Assembly: GCF_014898055.3 (NCBI RefSeq)
Contig: NW_023604295.1
Span: 94,193,591 to 94,257,590 of the forward strand
DNA: 64,000 bases
Reading direction: 5' to 3'
DNA from: Talpa occidentalis
Lineage: Eukaryota; Chordata; Mammalia; Eulipotyphla; Talpidae
The position numbers and the translations under genes are program-made. Position 1 is the first letter of the stretch, and every line of letters begins with the position of its first letter. Positions 47,583 through 61,312 of the stretch are shown here, one piece after another. The notes below the pieces were generated by a model, which did no database searches, was not told the DNA's origin, and was given only the letters and a program-made list of their open reading frames with translations.

Positions 47583-48114
47583 GTAAAAGAAAAAAATTCA
47601 CTACTGACTTTGTCCCTCTTCTCCGTGTAATGGTTATGGAGCAATCCCGGCTGTGCACTCAGAAAGAATTTCATTAGTAAAGGAAGAAAGTAAGCTTACA
47701 GCCTCATTATAGGTTGGATATTTATAGATTTTTTTTTCCTCCAGGATAACCATTAACAATTCTCTTGGTAAGCAAAAATATAGTTATAATAGTTTCTCCC
47801 TCCTGAGAAATGTGGAATGTAGACTGTCAGTCTTGAAGATGAAAGGCCTATACATGGTAATAATTCACAGTCACTTACATCTAAAAGCATTATAAAGCAT
47901 GTGAGACTGGGTAGTTATAAAGAGAGAAGGAAATGAAGACGAAAAAGGAAGCAATGTTTGGTGTTTAATTGGGTGCTTTGGCTTTCAAGTAAACTCAACT
48001 GCCAATTGTCACACAACCAGAATATATCTCCCATATGCCAAGAACACATCAGTTCGTGTTTTGCCCATGCACACTCATAGATTTCCTCCACAAATGTCTC
48101 CTGCACAGCCATTC

Positions 48115-48560
48115 TGCCTAGCACTGTGCTAGGTGCAAGGAATCAAGGGACAGAGAATGTGCCCTGAAGAGCTTCATATCAAGTCTGCTGATATGGAGAA
48201 AGATATGTAATAAGTCATTACTCACAGTGTGAGGGTATGATGAGTACTGTGATAGATAGATGGGGCCAGGGCATTTTGGAAGCATTCTATAACCCGTGCT
48301 CTCAGAGTTAGGAATGGGAAGGTGAGGAGAAAGTTTCCAGAGGTAAAACTGGATCTGAAGCTTTAAATACCAAACTGAAGTTAATTATATAAAGATGTGG
48401 GATCTAGTGGGGGATAGGAGTTTCCAGGAAGGACATTAGAGTCAAGGTTTGGGTAGCGTGGACAAAAGCTTTGAAGCACTAGAAATGTGTGGCTAGTGAA
48501 AGGGTGAGGCTATGGCTGGTTAGATAGTAGGTCTGAGACTATGACAGTGAGTTATGAGAC
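48115..48560 (+). repeat. Ancient dispersed repeat, family not assigned
   Basis: TAGCACTGTGCTAGGTGCAAGG, 'GCCCTGAAGAGCTTCATATC' and 'GAGTACTGTGATAGATAG' follow the order of a common old mammalian repeat (TTGTGCCAGGCACTGTGCTAGG... / CCCTGCCCTCAAGGAGCTCA...). A similar layout recurs at about 52130-52560. Confidence 0.35.
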
Positions 48561-48671
48561 TACAGACAGAGACTATAGATAGAGCACATACTTGTTTACC
48601 TTGTGAAAGAATTTAGACTTTATCCCACATAATGGGGAGTGACAAGGCTAGAAGTTTGAGATGAAGGTGTC

Positions 48672-48998
48672 AGCAGTATTAGTTCCTTCTGAGAGCTAGT
48701 TCTAGTCTTCTCTCTTAGCTTCTGGTGATTTTCTGAGAAACTTTAGTCTTCTCAGATTTGTAGACATGCCAGGCTGATCTCTGATTTTGTGTTCACATGG
48801 CATTCATGCCTGTCTCTAAATTCCCCCTTTATATGAAGACACCAGTTGTATTAGTTTAAGATCTCACCCTACTCTAGTATGACCACATCTTAACTAATTA
48901 TATTTTCAATAACCCTGTTTCAAATAAGGATATGTTCTAAGGCACTGAGGGTTAGGACTTTAACATGAATTTGGGGGGATCATTTAGCCCATAACAGG
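48672..48998 (-). repeat. MaLR/MLT1-like LTR fragment
   Basis: CTCTCTTAGCTTCTGGTG, GTGTTCACATGGCATTC, CTCTAAATTCCCCCTTTATATGAAG, GACACCAGTTGTATTAG and a terminal TGGGGGGATCATTTAGCCCATAACA resemble the complement of an old MaLR-type LTR. It was recognised from memory and the subfamily is uncertain. Confidence 0.5.
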
Positions 48999-49052
48999 AA
49001 GTCATTGGAGTATCATAGGAAGAGTCATTTTAGCATGATTGGTGGTCCATTT

Positions 49053-49063
49053 GTTTTTAAGAT

Positions 49064-49110
<47 letters not shown>

Positions 49111-49350
49111 TGCAAGAACCGGGGTACAGGCCAGATGCATGGGAGGGTAAGAGAATTCACCAAAGACAGAGCTGGGAACAGAACAGGCAGACTGACAAAA
49201 TACACTGCTGAGGGGAGCCGCGAGCAGGACAGGAGAGGTCTGCTGTGCTGCGGGACCCTCGCCGCCTGGCTGGGATCGAAGCGGTGCTGCAGAGACTGCG
49301 GACAGCTTCACAGAACGGCGCTCAACTGCCTGCGCCACCAGGAGAGACCC
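49053..49350 (-). mobile_element. tRNA-derived SINE copy 15 (subfamily C) with expanded tail
   Basis: The complement of the AATA tail is expanded to about twelve TTTA units (49061-49111). Then GCAAGAACCGGGGTACAGG, GGGACCCTCGCCGCCTGG, a GGGATCGAAGC B box and CGCCACCAGGAGAGACCC. Flanking repeats TTGGTGGTCCATTT (49039-49052) and TTGGTGTTTCATTT (49351-49364). Confidence 0.9.
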
Positions 49351-49399
49351 TTGGTGTTTCATTTTAGAAACATCACTTTGGTGAAAAGAGTGGTGTGGA

Positions 49400-52300
49400 T
49401 CAAATTGCTCTTTTGTCAGTTAGCTGTTGCTTTGTAAGAACCAACCACATAAACCTGCGGCATACAACAACAAACATTTATTTCACACATCTGAAGAGGC
49501 CAACTCTTTTGAGCTGGGTTGAGCCCGCTGATTCTGCTGTCTCAACTGAGTTGGGCCACTTGGGTTTGCTGAGGTCTCTATTCTTGGATAGGCTTGCCTG
49601 TGGTGCTGTGTCTGTCATTCTCCTGCCAGAAGAATAAATCCCAGCATGCAAGAACATTTTAAGCCTCAGCTTGCATTACATTTTCTAAATATTTATTGGC
49701 CAAAGTGTAACAGATGACCAAAGGCAATCAGGTCCATAACCCATATGTGAGAGTACTGCAAAGTTATACGACAAGGAGCACAGAGTTGAGAATGATGAGA
49801 AATCGGACCAAAAGATTGCCATCTACCCCAAAATACAGATGGAAGTTTAAAAGTCTCCTATAATAAGCCCAGCAATGCTGAGGACATCTCATGAGATAGT
49901 GGGAGTGGAGAAAGTCAAAGCAACATCTACGCGAAACCTGCAGTTGGCCAAGAATTCTGAAACAGGAAGTGTAGGAGATTTGTATTAATGCTCTCTAAAA
50001 TGGGTTTTGTTTTCATCCTTTTCTCTTTTTCATGTCCCATGTTCGCTTGGGCCTGACCTTATCTCCCACCCAGTCGGGGACTATTCAAGGTCACCCTTCT
50101 CCCCACTGCCCATTAGAGAAACCACAAGATGCAATTACAGAAATCTTAAGGATCTCTGATTTTTAAAAATGAACAAAAACCTGATACTAATACCTAGAAA
50201 CCTACAAAATGTCATCTTCTAGGATCTTTATTTATTTATGGAGACTACTAGTATTCTCTAGGGCTCCAGGGGAAATGTCTTGGGCTGTTTTTTCCTGACC
50301 TTGTCTGGCTCTCAGAGCATTTGTATTCCAGGAAGCTGAACTCTGTTTAGGGGCTTGCACTTTTAAGTCATGCTATCTAGACTGCTCAGCAGAACTTCAA
50401 AGATAACTCATCTCCTGGTGAGACAGCAGCCCGGCACCTAGGGGAGACAAAGCCAAAATCAGTGCCCCACAGTCTTCTGTTCATTCTGAGTGGCTTGACA
50501 AGCACTCCCTGATGGACTGTCAGCATCCATTTTTAGAGAACTCTCCTTTAAGAAAGGAAAATTTTACAAGTTCATTCTTTAACATCCAGATAATTGCATA
50601 CCTCCATCTTTGTGAGCCTCCCTTGTTTTCTTTCCTGGGTGCCTGGTTCATAGAGGGACTTAATATATGCTAATTCCCTTCCCTCCTCTTCCTGTCTCAC
50701 AGCTTTGCTCACTTCTTTCTGTCTGGAAAGATGTCACTTTCCATTTATTTCTCTTCTCATAATATATGCATATGTGACATATATATACATATTTACACAC
50801 ACTCACACATGCATACACATTCATATAGCATCTCAAGTCACTACCTTGAAACAATGAGATTGGACCTTTTAGCTAACCTCATAGATCAGGGGTCCATGGT
50901 CACATCTGTACCAGTATAGCCAGCAAGTTCAAACTTAATGTTGGTAAGCAACTTCAAATGATAAGCTGATGCAGATATTATAGAGGTTGCCACTACTACT
51001 TCTCTGAAACCAGGAAGGTTTGGAAAGACCTTATAGTGATCCTTGGCCACAGATCACAATATCTCCCTCTGTGCCTCCCCTCACTGTACTCGCTGTCAGC
51101 ATCATCCAACCTCCTGCCTCTGTCCCTGGACTGCTCAGTGAGAGTATAAGGAAGTCAATTGGTAGAAAAATCAACTTCATGTTATAAAATCCAAAGGTGA
51201 TATGATTTACAAAGGAATTTTATTCATAGACTATGCTTAGACTGACTAATCAAATAACAATCTGGGTATAAAGATTTTTGAGAATTAGATATCCTTTATA
51301 ACTTCAAGAATTAGGGTGCCTTTTTAAAATAGCATTTTTACTTTAAAATATTTATTGTAACTGATAATCACTGGATGTAGGTGAATTGATTTTCACTCTA
51401 ACCTATTTAAAAAAAATATGTAACATCACTATGTGTTAGACACAAAGCAGTGTAATAGAGATGGACTGATGCTGTTACTCGCCATGGAGATGTATATTTG
51501 GATGGCAAAATATTCTGTTAAAGGGTATATGAACATAGGCAGCAATCCCTTTCCTCAGTTTCAGAGTATATAGTTGACTTAGCATGTGCATAACTGGTTC
51601 TAGAAATATGCAGAATCTATAAGTCCTGACTTTGACCCTGAAAACTGTGAAACTGCTAGATATATTCAAGACATAATGTTCTGTGAGCCTACAGGCCTTA
51701 ACATGAATCATCCAGAAGATCACATAAAGACCCAGGCCCTGTCACCCCACTCACACAAGCCCAACCTGTCCCACAACCCCTTCCTCCCTCATGCCCTCAC
51801 CTCCTTGGCAGCTCTGGCAGCTAGTAATCTAGGCCAAACTCAAGGGTGATTCCATCAGCTGTCTTTACCTTGCTTAAGGCTAACTTGCAAAACCACACAT
51901 TTCTATACCATTCCTTATAGCTAGAGTTTCTCCTTCACTTCCTGCAGCTCCCACCTAAAAATTATTTCCAACAGATACACACAAGTATGTATTTATTATT
52001 CATTTAAATGACTAACATTTGTTATGCATTAGCATCTACAAAGTGCTTATCTCATTTACTTTCTACTTACCTTTCTGCCTAAGAGGTAGCTCTTCTTATT
52101 ACCACTGATTATATTCACTCATTCAACTAATATTTTTCAAGAGCCTATTTTGTGCCAGCCACTATTCAAGATGTGTAATATAAGCATGAACAATAAAGAA
52201 CTCTTAGTGGAGGAGTTTATAGTAATCAAGACAAATAAAATATAGAGCATTCATGATAAATCAGACACGGTCAATAACAAAACAGAAAAGAGAACTAGGA

Positions 52301-55300
52301 ATATGTGTATGGGGACCAAAGCTTGCAATTTTAAATAGAATGTCCAGGGAACATCTCAACAAGAAAGTGATACTTGAGAGAGGTAAAAGAGAGAGCTATG
52401 TGCACATTTGGTGACAAGCTGCCCAAAAGTTGGGAATGACAGATGGCCCCTGGGGTAGGGTGACCAGTGTATCTGAGATGGAGCACACTGTGGGGGAGTG
52501 TGAGAGACATTATCAGAGCAGTGGCAAGGGTCCATGGGGAGTATGAACAAAGTAGAAAAACACAAAGCTTTTCAATACAAGCATGGCATTAGATGATCTA
52601 AATTTTAGAAGAATGGAGGTACCATTCAGTAGCTGGAAAAACAGCAAGATATCAGCTTGGGGGGGACAATCAGGAACCAAGTGTTGACATGTTATGTTTG
52701 GGATGTGTATTAGTCAATAAAGTGGAGTTGTCTAATATACTGTTGAATGTAGAATTCTGTAGTCAGGAGAGAGGTCTATGCTATAGACCAAAGTATAACT
52801 TTGGAAGTCATCAGCAGAGAGAGGATATTAAAGACATGAGACTGGATGAGATAATGGAGGAGACAACCCAAAACTGAGCCTATGGGTTTATCAGTGGTAA
52901 GTTCTGAAATCAGCAAGGTAAACTCAGAGGTTCTAGCCAGTAGAGAGAAGGAAAACAAGAAAATATAGTGTCCCAGAAGTCCAATGAAGAAGCAGCATGA
53001 TGAATTGTGTAAAATACTTCTTAGAAGGTCAAATACATTGAAGAACATAAACATCATTGATAATATTGATAAGAACTATATTGGTAGGTAGGTAACATAA
53101 AAGTCTGATAATAATGAGTCCAAGAGAGAATGGAAGGGAAAATATTGGAAAACTACTGTGTATATAAACAGACATTTAAAAGAGTTCTTCTGTGATGGGG
53201 AGCAGAGAAATATAACAATAGTTGGAGGTAGGAGGTCAAAGGAAAATCTCTTTAAGGTGGGAGAGATAACAGTACTTTTATATGTTGATAGGAATAATAC
53301 ATAAAGGAGAAGACTGCATGTTAGGGTGCTTGCCAAGGCTTATAAGTGTCAGAGGCAAATCTGAAACATAGATTTTTTTAATTTTGTAGTTCAAACTATT
53401 TTGATTCTTACTAAGTAATTTTTCTTAGTAAATAGATAATAGCAATTGTGGGGCTTGGCATCATTTATTCAGTGAACATTGAATTGGTGAACAAATGAGT
53501 GAGTGAATGAATGAATGAATATTTTGCTGGCTTTATTCTACTTTCAGTGAAATTAGGTAATCAGTGACTTTATGTTTAACTTATTTTCTTTGAAATATAC
53601 CAATTTCAGTGAATTTAATTTTTTTCACTAAAATACATGTTGAGATGGACATAGCTGTTTTCATGCATTTAATTTTGAAAAACTAGGTTATCTGCCTAGC
53701 GTTTATGGGCAAACAATGACATCTTCATTATAGCAGATTCTTTCAGATGCTTAATTTATTCCATTCTCCCCACATGATATTTTGAGAGTTTATCACTATT
53801 GAATGGAAAAGCAGCAATGCACATCCAAATTTAAATTTCTGACTAAAAAAAAAGACAAAGAGAGCCAAATTGGATGTGCTATGCATGACTTTGTAAGAAA
53901 ATTCAAGAAAAAGATCTGCAAAGTGAAATAAGTCAGATGATAAGATGGAAAGAATACTCAATTGAGTCCAGAAAGTTGGAATTTCTACCCCTCTCTATGA
54001 CTAATGGTGAGACCTTGTATTAACTTGATACCTGGAGCTTTTGTTTCCTCATCCATAAAATGAATGATTGACCTACATGACTGGCTTTTAAGGATCATGC
54101 TCTAAATCTGATACTCTGTAATTTGACATAGATCATCTGATAATACAAGTGGATCTTTCTCCTGCACCAGTGTTGGGGAAGGATCATTTGCTTATAGACT
54201 ACAAAGCATGTAGATGAGAGACCAGAGCTGCCATTGATCTTGAGGATAAATCACTGGGTAGGCCACTTAAATAAATTTTCAAATCAAATCCAGGGATGAG
54301 GCAGTCAGTCTATGGTTCATACTAGGGTGCACTTTCATACTGGGGTCTAGATACTTCTCCCCAGAAAAGCTCTCTGCTCTTGAGTGAGTTGATGCAATGG
54401 CCTTTTTAAAACTCTCTGCATCCTTGAGTTAAAGAGTACAGAGCTTATATTGTTACCACTCAGTCTCAGGGTCTGACATAAGAGCTTCCCAATCCCAGCA
54501 TGACCTGAGTGTAGACTAAACACCACATGGTTGCATGGCAGGGGCCCTGCTAGAAACCAAGGAGACAAAATCAAATGAAACATGGTTCTTGTCCTTAGGA
54601 ACTCCTACTGTAGCAGGGGACACCCACATGTGCACACATGCATGAATGACAACCCCATGTGACAAATGTTAACACAGAGGGATGCACAACATGTCATGGG
54701 AATCAGGGGGTGGAATTGTTTTCTGGAATGTTCATGGGAAAACTAATTGTGGAATTGGGTGTTTTGGAGTTGGGTTTAAGGATATTAGGAGATTATCATG
54801 CAGATTTCCTGGGGGGATAAAAGCAAGGAAAATGCAAAAGCCTAAAACTGAGAAAGTTTGACAAGTTTCAGAAACAAAGAGGTAGCACTCTGTTACTGGG
54901 GTCTAAGTTGCCTAGGGAAGTAGGAAGGAGCATCTCAGGGCTGCAGGGATAGGCTGAGAGTGGAAAAGGGAAGGGTATGGAGGATCGCTGAGAATTAACA
55001 TGGAGAAGTAGATTCAGGTGACCTTTTGTGTCTCACTGTGTTACATTTAGGAGAACTGTATCCTATAAGGCTAATAATTACTTGAAGGTTTTAGGCATGG
55101 AGATGATAATAATAATCATCTCATGCTTTATAAAGATTATGATGGTAACATCACAGAGAAAATGATACCAATCCACAACATCCATCTCAATGCTCTCCAC
55201 ACTTCCCTTTGCAGATCAACTTCCATATATCACATCTAAATTTTCCTTTATCTTTGTGGTTCTAGGCATACTTTTGACCTATCTAACTTCTTTGGATGTT

Positions 55301-58300
55301 GTGGTCTAGATGAGAAATTTATGGAAATTAACATTTGGTTTTGCCTTGAACTTAGGGGTTCATTAAATTCTTGCTGAATTAATAGATGAATGAATGAATG
55401 AATATTTGACCATTAATATTCCAAGATAAAAAATAAAATGAGAAGAAATATATGCTAATTAATGCTTTTATTTAATTCTGATATGATGCATTAATTTAAA
55501 TGTAATGAGTTGGATACATAAAGCAAATGTCTAGGGTAAGCCTGAGATAATGAAAGAAAGATCAAGTACAATTCCATTACTTGTGTGAGTTCCTGCAGTG
55601 TGTCTCTGCCTTATTGATTTGCATTACAGTGGTTTTTGATTATGGTTTTATGCAATTTTTCTCTGTCACTTTTAACAAAAGCAGGCACGTTCCATTCCAG
55701 TTACCTGTTCCAAGGCACAGTGGAGAGAGAATGTTGTGGGCAACAATGTCCCTGCCTCCCTGGATTCTGAGAAGTGAGATCAAAGATATCTTCATAAAGC
55801 ATAGAATTGCCTTTTTTTTACTCTAATTATATTTCTTTTGTCAAGATTTCTACCACTTTTCTTCTTCTCTTCATTCAAAGTATCTTTAAAAATACCATCC
55901 TAGAAGGGTTGAATTTATAAATGATGGCAAAGTGTTTAAATTTCTCCCTAGCTAAGCTGGTGATTCTTTTCAATGAAACTCATTATGTTGTATAAAGGAC
56001 ATTTAGTAGTTCAGCTAATAAGTGTTCTCTTTTAAATGCTAATGAGAGTGGAGCTCCCACATCATGGCAAGAACACACTGTACTTTCAGTGCCCAAAAAG
56101 AATTACTATCTGAACCTCTGGCTAAGAAGCCTTTCTCCATAACCAACTTGTGTTACAGAAGAGGCCACAGATGACCATTTGGCACCCTCAATAGTGGGTA
56201 CCCCCTGTATGCCAAGAACAGGAGCCCAGAGAGAAATAAAATAAGAGATGAGCATGCTTTCCTTTGAAAAATTTTTATGTGTATTTTTTTCTCTGATGAA
56301 AGTACAATTGTACAGTACCAATTTGATTCAGTCTTAACTCTGTTAACTACATATTTGTGTTGGTTTGTCATCATATATAATTGTGTTAGCATGTGACTAA
56401 GGGGTAACCCAGGGACCCCTAACTGTTAAGGGATACAAGCTCTGCAAGGGATTCAGTCATCTGCCTGCACAAAGGCAAAGGAAACAGACTCTTAGTGGGA
56501 AAGATTTTTAATAGAATTGGTATGCAAAGAAGAGAGAGAAAAAAAAGGATATCAAAATACAGTTTCCCAATAAAAATTACCTATCCTATTGCAAAAATCA
56601 CCTATCCCCTTGTGGGCAAATTCCAATCCAAATAGGCCATGCCCAAAGTGGGGCCTCTGAAACCAAAAGATTGCCACACATCTGGGTTACCTTCTGGGAG
56701 GGAACCACAAGAAAGTGGTTAGGCAGATCTCAGACAACAGGACTGAAGGAGAGATTCAAATTCTAAAATATACCACATCAAGGTAATGGCTGCCATTGTT
56801 CTCTGCCAAGGGCCACAGGGAGTCTCCCTACATGTCTCTCACCCATGTGTCCCTTGCAAATATATCTTCTAAGTGTCTCAACATGCCCTCTCCTCCATGT
56901 GTATCCCCGAAATCCTCCTTCCAGCAGTACCAGTGTGCAAGTCAGAGGCCAAAGAAAGCATGAGAGAAAGAGCACACAGGGGTTCAATTATAAGCCAAAC
57001 AGGGCTGCTTAACTCTCTCCCTAGTTCCTAGCAGCCCCCACCCCCTGCCTTCCATTCAGGAAGTCAGGTTCATTGCTTGCTAAGAATTATAATCCTCTCT
57101 TTCTCATGCCCTCCTCTCTTCCCCCTTCATCATTTATTTTACCTTTAGAAAATAACAAATACCTTTATTAATTCTTAAACATCAGCATATAAATATATAT
57201 GATCCATGTCCTATATATGGGTCTGATTCAGTGCATAATGGAAAAATTATCTGAATAGAACTTAAGACATCAGCTGGTTTGGTCCCTGCTTTGATGACAT
57301 GTAAGACAGATGGTTGCCTATTATCACCTTAAAATTTCTAAGGATGGCAATGGCATAACTCCCTTGAATAGCCCATTATAGTTTCATCACCCTTCTTGAT
57401 AGGTACAGGAATGAAGGGCTTCAGTCTCATAATGGCATTTTAGCATGATAAATGGAAATGACTATATAATTTTTCTACTCATTTTCATTAAATTTTTTTG
57501 ATGCGGCACTGAAAACAGCAAGACTGAATAAATACATGTATCTGCGTGTGTGCTTACTACGAATGTTGCCATTCTTTAGGGATGCTATTTCCTTGGTGGT
57601 CTTGAAAGATACAGCAAATGGATTTAATAAAATGTTAAGTCTTTATGCAATTCTTTTAGAAGAGAAATTGAATTGCTTCTGGCAGCAGAGCTCAAAAATC
57701 CCAAGAATTCCATCAGTGGAGGGATGATATAGAACTCTGAATAAAGTACCTGAAAGGGAAATCTAATAAATGAGAATAAGAGTTTGGTTTTAGGAAAGTC
57801 ACTTACTGCGATTTTTCTGGGTTACAATGAGAAAGAACTTGATTGGTGTCAGCAGCAGCCAATTTCTGATGTGTCTTTCCATTGGCTCCAAGCTGTTAAA
57901 AAAACTATGCTATAAAACCTATTTTTTACCCTTTTTGTACTGTGCCTTGCTCCATTCACATTAGACATGGAAGGGCAAACCAGAGAGACAGGATACCTGA
58001 GTGCAAATAAAGGAATTCTTCCCTTTGGAAAGAATGACTAGTCTTCTTGTCTTAGTCATTGTGAATAACTGAACAAATGTAACACTTCTTTTCCCTGAGA
58101 TCTGTGGTCATTGGGAAGCAGCTCTGGGAAAGTGTTATTTTGGCTTTCCAGGATGACAAATTGCTACCTCTGATTTGATTTTCCTTTATAAACATGCTCC
58201 TCTGATGATAGTAGAGGCACCTGTAGGGCAGGGTAGGACATCTCCTAGTCAATTAGCATCAGCCATACAGAGAGGGAGTAAGAAAAGAAATGAGAACAGG

Positions 58301-59584
58301 CCCCATCGTAGTACAGCTGTCAAACACAGCAGGTTTCTGGATAGTGAATGTGAGTTCTGTAAGCAGCCCCTGGGATCCTCTTAGGGCCACAAGAGAAACT
58401 CTCTTAACTATGTCTGTCCATAGGTGTACATAAATGGTGGCCTGTAGGCTGATGTAATAATGATTTAATTCTTTTATACTGTCTGTACTCATTTGTGGCA
58501 TAAATTAATAATTTACACCTCTCCCTTAGAGAAAACATCACCATTCTTCCCATTTGTGCGATGTATTGTTTGGTTTGGGGCTTGTATTTGTAATACCATG
58601 TGGGGGCACATGGTCTAGAAGGGTGTTTACTTCATTAAGAATATTAAAGACTAAAAGAGCTTAAGCCCGTCTAAACTTCTGAGAGAAAGTATTCTTGTTT
58701 TAAGAAAACGTTTTTCCTCATATGGCCCTACTGGACTGGACTGATGCTAAGACTCAGATACACTGGCTTCAAGAGTAAGGCAACAACACTTGTCAGGGGC
58801 CTTCTCCATGTCTGGGCAGAACACATCTTATTGAAGATGCCAGAGCATTCATAAGCATTAACAGTTCCCCATTTGTCCAAGATACAGGGCAGCCCAAAGG
58901 AAGGCTCACAAGTTTTATCTGTAGTTGGGATTCAGGCATGCAATGATATGTGTGTAGGTAAGGGGGTGATAAAAGAGTCAGGTCCAGAAAGGAATAACTA
59001 AATCTTTAAGAGGGAAATTTCTATGCGTGAAAAGGAGTCAAGTACAGTTAATGACCTGTACCCTCTTGGGGACCTGTGAGAATGAAAACGTCCCTTCCAA
59101 CCCACCCACCTGCAGGCCTGCTGCTCTCTGAAGAGGAGGGGCAGCACTGTTTCAGTGGGAACAACAACCCAGCTGGAACCCTTTTTTCCTCCCAAGAAAT
59201 TTGAATGGGTATCCAAGTAACTCTATGACAGGACCATCTCTTGAAGAACTGGACACATGGAAATGTGTCTTCCCTAATGGTCAGAGAGAGGCAAATGTGG
59301 CAGAGACTGGGAGGCTGACAGAAATGGACCTTAAGGTGCCAGTGGCAAAAAAACCTCACCCCAAGGAGGGAGGTAGTTCTGGAATTGCAGGTGACAGGTG
59401 GCTATAGTGTAGGCAGCAGGGGAGAACATGGTCAGCAGCTCTGAGTAAAGCAAGGCCTGGTGGATGAGGCAGCATGGCCTTGGCTGAGGTAGAGCAACTA
59501 TGTGGGTAGCCAGAACCAAAGGATGGCAAACTCCTTACTCTGACATGAGCCACTGCTACTCCCTCCTCTTGGAAACTTCCAGAG
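49400..59584. other. Long intronic stretch, mostly unassigned
   Basis: Weak old-repeat signals include an LTR- or DNA-element-like segment at 49415-49640 (GTTAGCTGTTGCTTTGTAAGAACC...), an ancient repeat at about 52130-52560, a MIR-family fragment at 53960-54115, and (GAAT)n runs near 53500 and 55386. No gene, RNA gene or pseudogene was recognised. Confidence 0.4.
53960..54115 (+). repeat. MIR-family fragment
   Basis: CTACCCCTCTCTATGACTAATGG, GTGAGACCTTGTATTAACTTG and TTTCCTCATCCATAAAATGAATG follow the MIR order (...TCTGCCACT.. / GTGACCTTGGGC / TTTCCTCATCTGTAAAATGGGG). Confidence 0.6.
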
Positions 59585-60045
59585 CAGTAACTCCCAACCC
59601 TGGGGGCACAACACACTCACTGAGGACCTTTCACAATTTCCGGAGGCCTTGGCTGAATGCCCAGGAAGTCTGATTTATTTAGTCTGTGGGGAGACCTGGG
59701 AATAATAATATTTTTTTACTCTACCTACATGTTTATAAAGAGTAGCCAAACTTGAGACTTCAGAAAGATTCTGGAGAGGGAAAGACTGAGGTTGTATCAT
59801 TTGGTAGGTAGGGATTTGGGTCCAGAAGATCAGAGCCAACCGGTTCTGTGTGATTTCACATGGGAACCACATGCTAGTGGGCACAGGCAAGTACACTGGC
59901 ATCACCCATGGAGCTGTCAAAACTTCAATGCCTTATGTCTCCTCCAGAGATTCTGATTTAATTGACATGGCTAAACACTGGATGTCAGGATTATTTAAAA
60001 CCCCTCAGGTTGTTCTAATGTACAGTGATTCTTGAGAACCAGTGG
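59585..60045 (+). repeat. MER5-like hAT DNA transposon remnants (two pieces)
   Basis: About 59585-59715 and 59865-60045 contain TGGGAACCACATGCTAG, GGCATCACCCATGGAGC, CAGAGATTCTGATTTAATTG and a terminal TTCTTGAGAACCAGTGG. These are diverged forms of the MER5A landmarks (TCACCTGGAGGGC, GAGATTCTGATT, TTGAGAACCACTG). Non-autonomous, no coding capacity. Confidence 0.5.
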
Positions 60046-60474
60046 CGTAGGAGACATTGAGATCACTCATGAAAATCCTCTTTGGGATTCTCAGATGTAT
60101 TTATGAGAAAAGGAAACTCTGGAAAGGATTTTCTATTCTGCATGAGTAGGTAGAGACAGAGAGTCATCATGATTTGAATGTTCGCACAAATATTTATATT
60201 CATAGATGGATGATTCAAAGATATTGCCCAAATAACTATTTCCATAGTTCTCCAATCTGGCAAGGCAGTTACAATGCCAAACCAAAATCTACAATGGATG
60301 ACCGTCTTGCAGGGGACATGGCTCATTTATCTGAAGCTCCAATGAAGACTTCATTTTAAGATTCACAGGTTCATTGGAGTAATCACAACTTGTGAAACTG
60401 TCACACTACATTAAAGAAAGGAACTCCAAGTAGAATGGTATTTAAGAGTATCTTCTTTTCACTTCTTTCATTTT

Positions 60475-60506
60475 TTAAAAAAGCTTTATTTATTTATTTA
60501 TTTATT

Positions 60507-60537
<31 letters not shown>

Positions 60538-60774
60538 TACAAGCAATGAGTACAGTCAGAAGCGTGGGAGGGTGAGAGAATTCACCAGAGTTAGAGCAGG
60601 GAGCAGAACAGACAGATTGACAAAATACACTGCTGAAGGGAGCAGTGGGCGCGGCAGGAGAGGTCTGCACGCCATGTGGGACCCTCACCGGTGGCCGGGG
60701 ATCGAACTGGCGCTGCAGAAGCTGTGGGCAGCTTCGCAGCCCAGCGCTCAAATGCTACACCACCAGGGAGGCCC
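60475..60774 (-). mobile_element. tRNA-derived SINE copy 16 (subfamily B) with expanded tail
   Basis: A complement tail of about fourteen TTTA units (60486-60536), then ACAAGCAATGAGTACAGTCAG, AAGCGTGGGAGGGTGAGAG, a perfect GGGATCGAAC B-box complement, and ACCACCAGGGAGGCCC. The flanks TTCTTTCATTTTT and TTCTTCCATTTTT look like its target duplication. Confidence 0.9.
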
Positions 60775-60803
60775 TTCTTCCATTTTTGAAAGATATTTTT
60801 CAT

Positions 60804-61054
60804 TCTTTTTTTTTAAATTTTATTTATTTATTTACGTAGAAGAACTGGGTATAAGCCAGAGTTGCAGGGAGTGAGAGGATTCACCAAGACAGAGTGAGGA
60901 GCAGATGTACTCAAATACACTGCTGAGGGGAGCAGTGGGAGAGACAGGAGAGGTCTGCTGCACTTTATGTGGGTTATTTCCCTGGCGGGGGTTCGAACTC
61001 AGGCCTTGGTGGTGATAATGCTGAGATTTAACCCCTGGGCCACCAGGGTGTCCC
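60804..61054 (-). mobile_element. tRNA-derived SINE copy 17 (subfamily A)
   Basis: Complement tail TTATTTATTTATTTACGTAG, AAGAACTGGGTATAAGCCAG, the core, GGGGGTTCGAACTC and GGCCACCAGGGTGTCCC. It follows copy 16 in the same orientation. A sequence close to the left flank of copy 16 (CATTTCTTTCATTTTAAAA) appears again right after 61054. Confidence 0.87.
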
Positions 61055-61089
61055 TCATTTCTTTCATTTTAAAATTGTTAAAATGCAGA

Positions 61090-61312
61090 TTTGATTATTA
61101 TTTGTTGAATATGTAATCAGTACCAGTCACTGTCTAAAGTGGCTTAGTGAAAATTAGTATATTTGGTTCTCATGAAAACAGATGAGTTTGGTATGACTAA
61201 CAGTATTTTACTGAGGAGGAAACTTCGGCTCAAGAGGGAGAGGATTTCCCCGGGATCACACTGTAAGTAGATTACAGATTCTAGTTCTCTTCCCACCTCA
61301 CCAAGCTGCCTT
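61090..61312 (-). repeat. MIR-like fragment
   Basis: TCAGTACCAGTCACTGTCTAAAG, TATTTTACTGAGGAGGAAAC, GGATCACACTGTAAGTAG and TTACAGATTCTAGTTCTCTTC follow the complement of MIR (CCAGGCACTGTTCTAAG / TTTTACAGATGAGGAAAC / GGTCACACAGCTAGTAAG). Confidence 0.7.
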
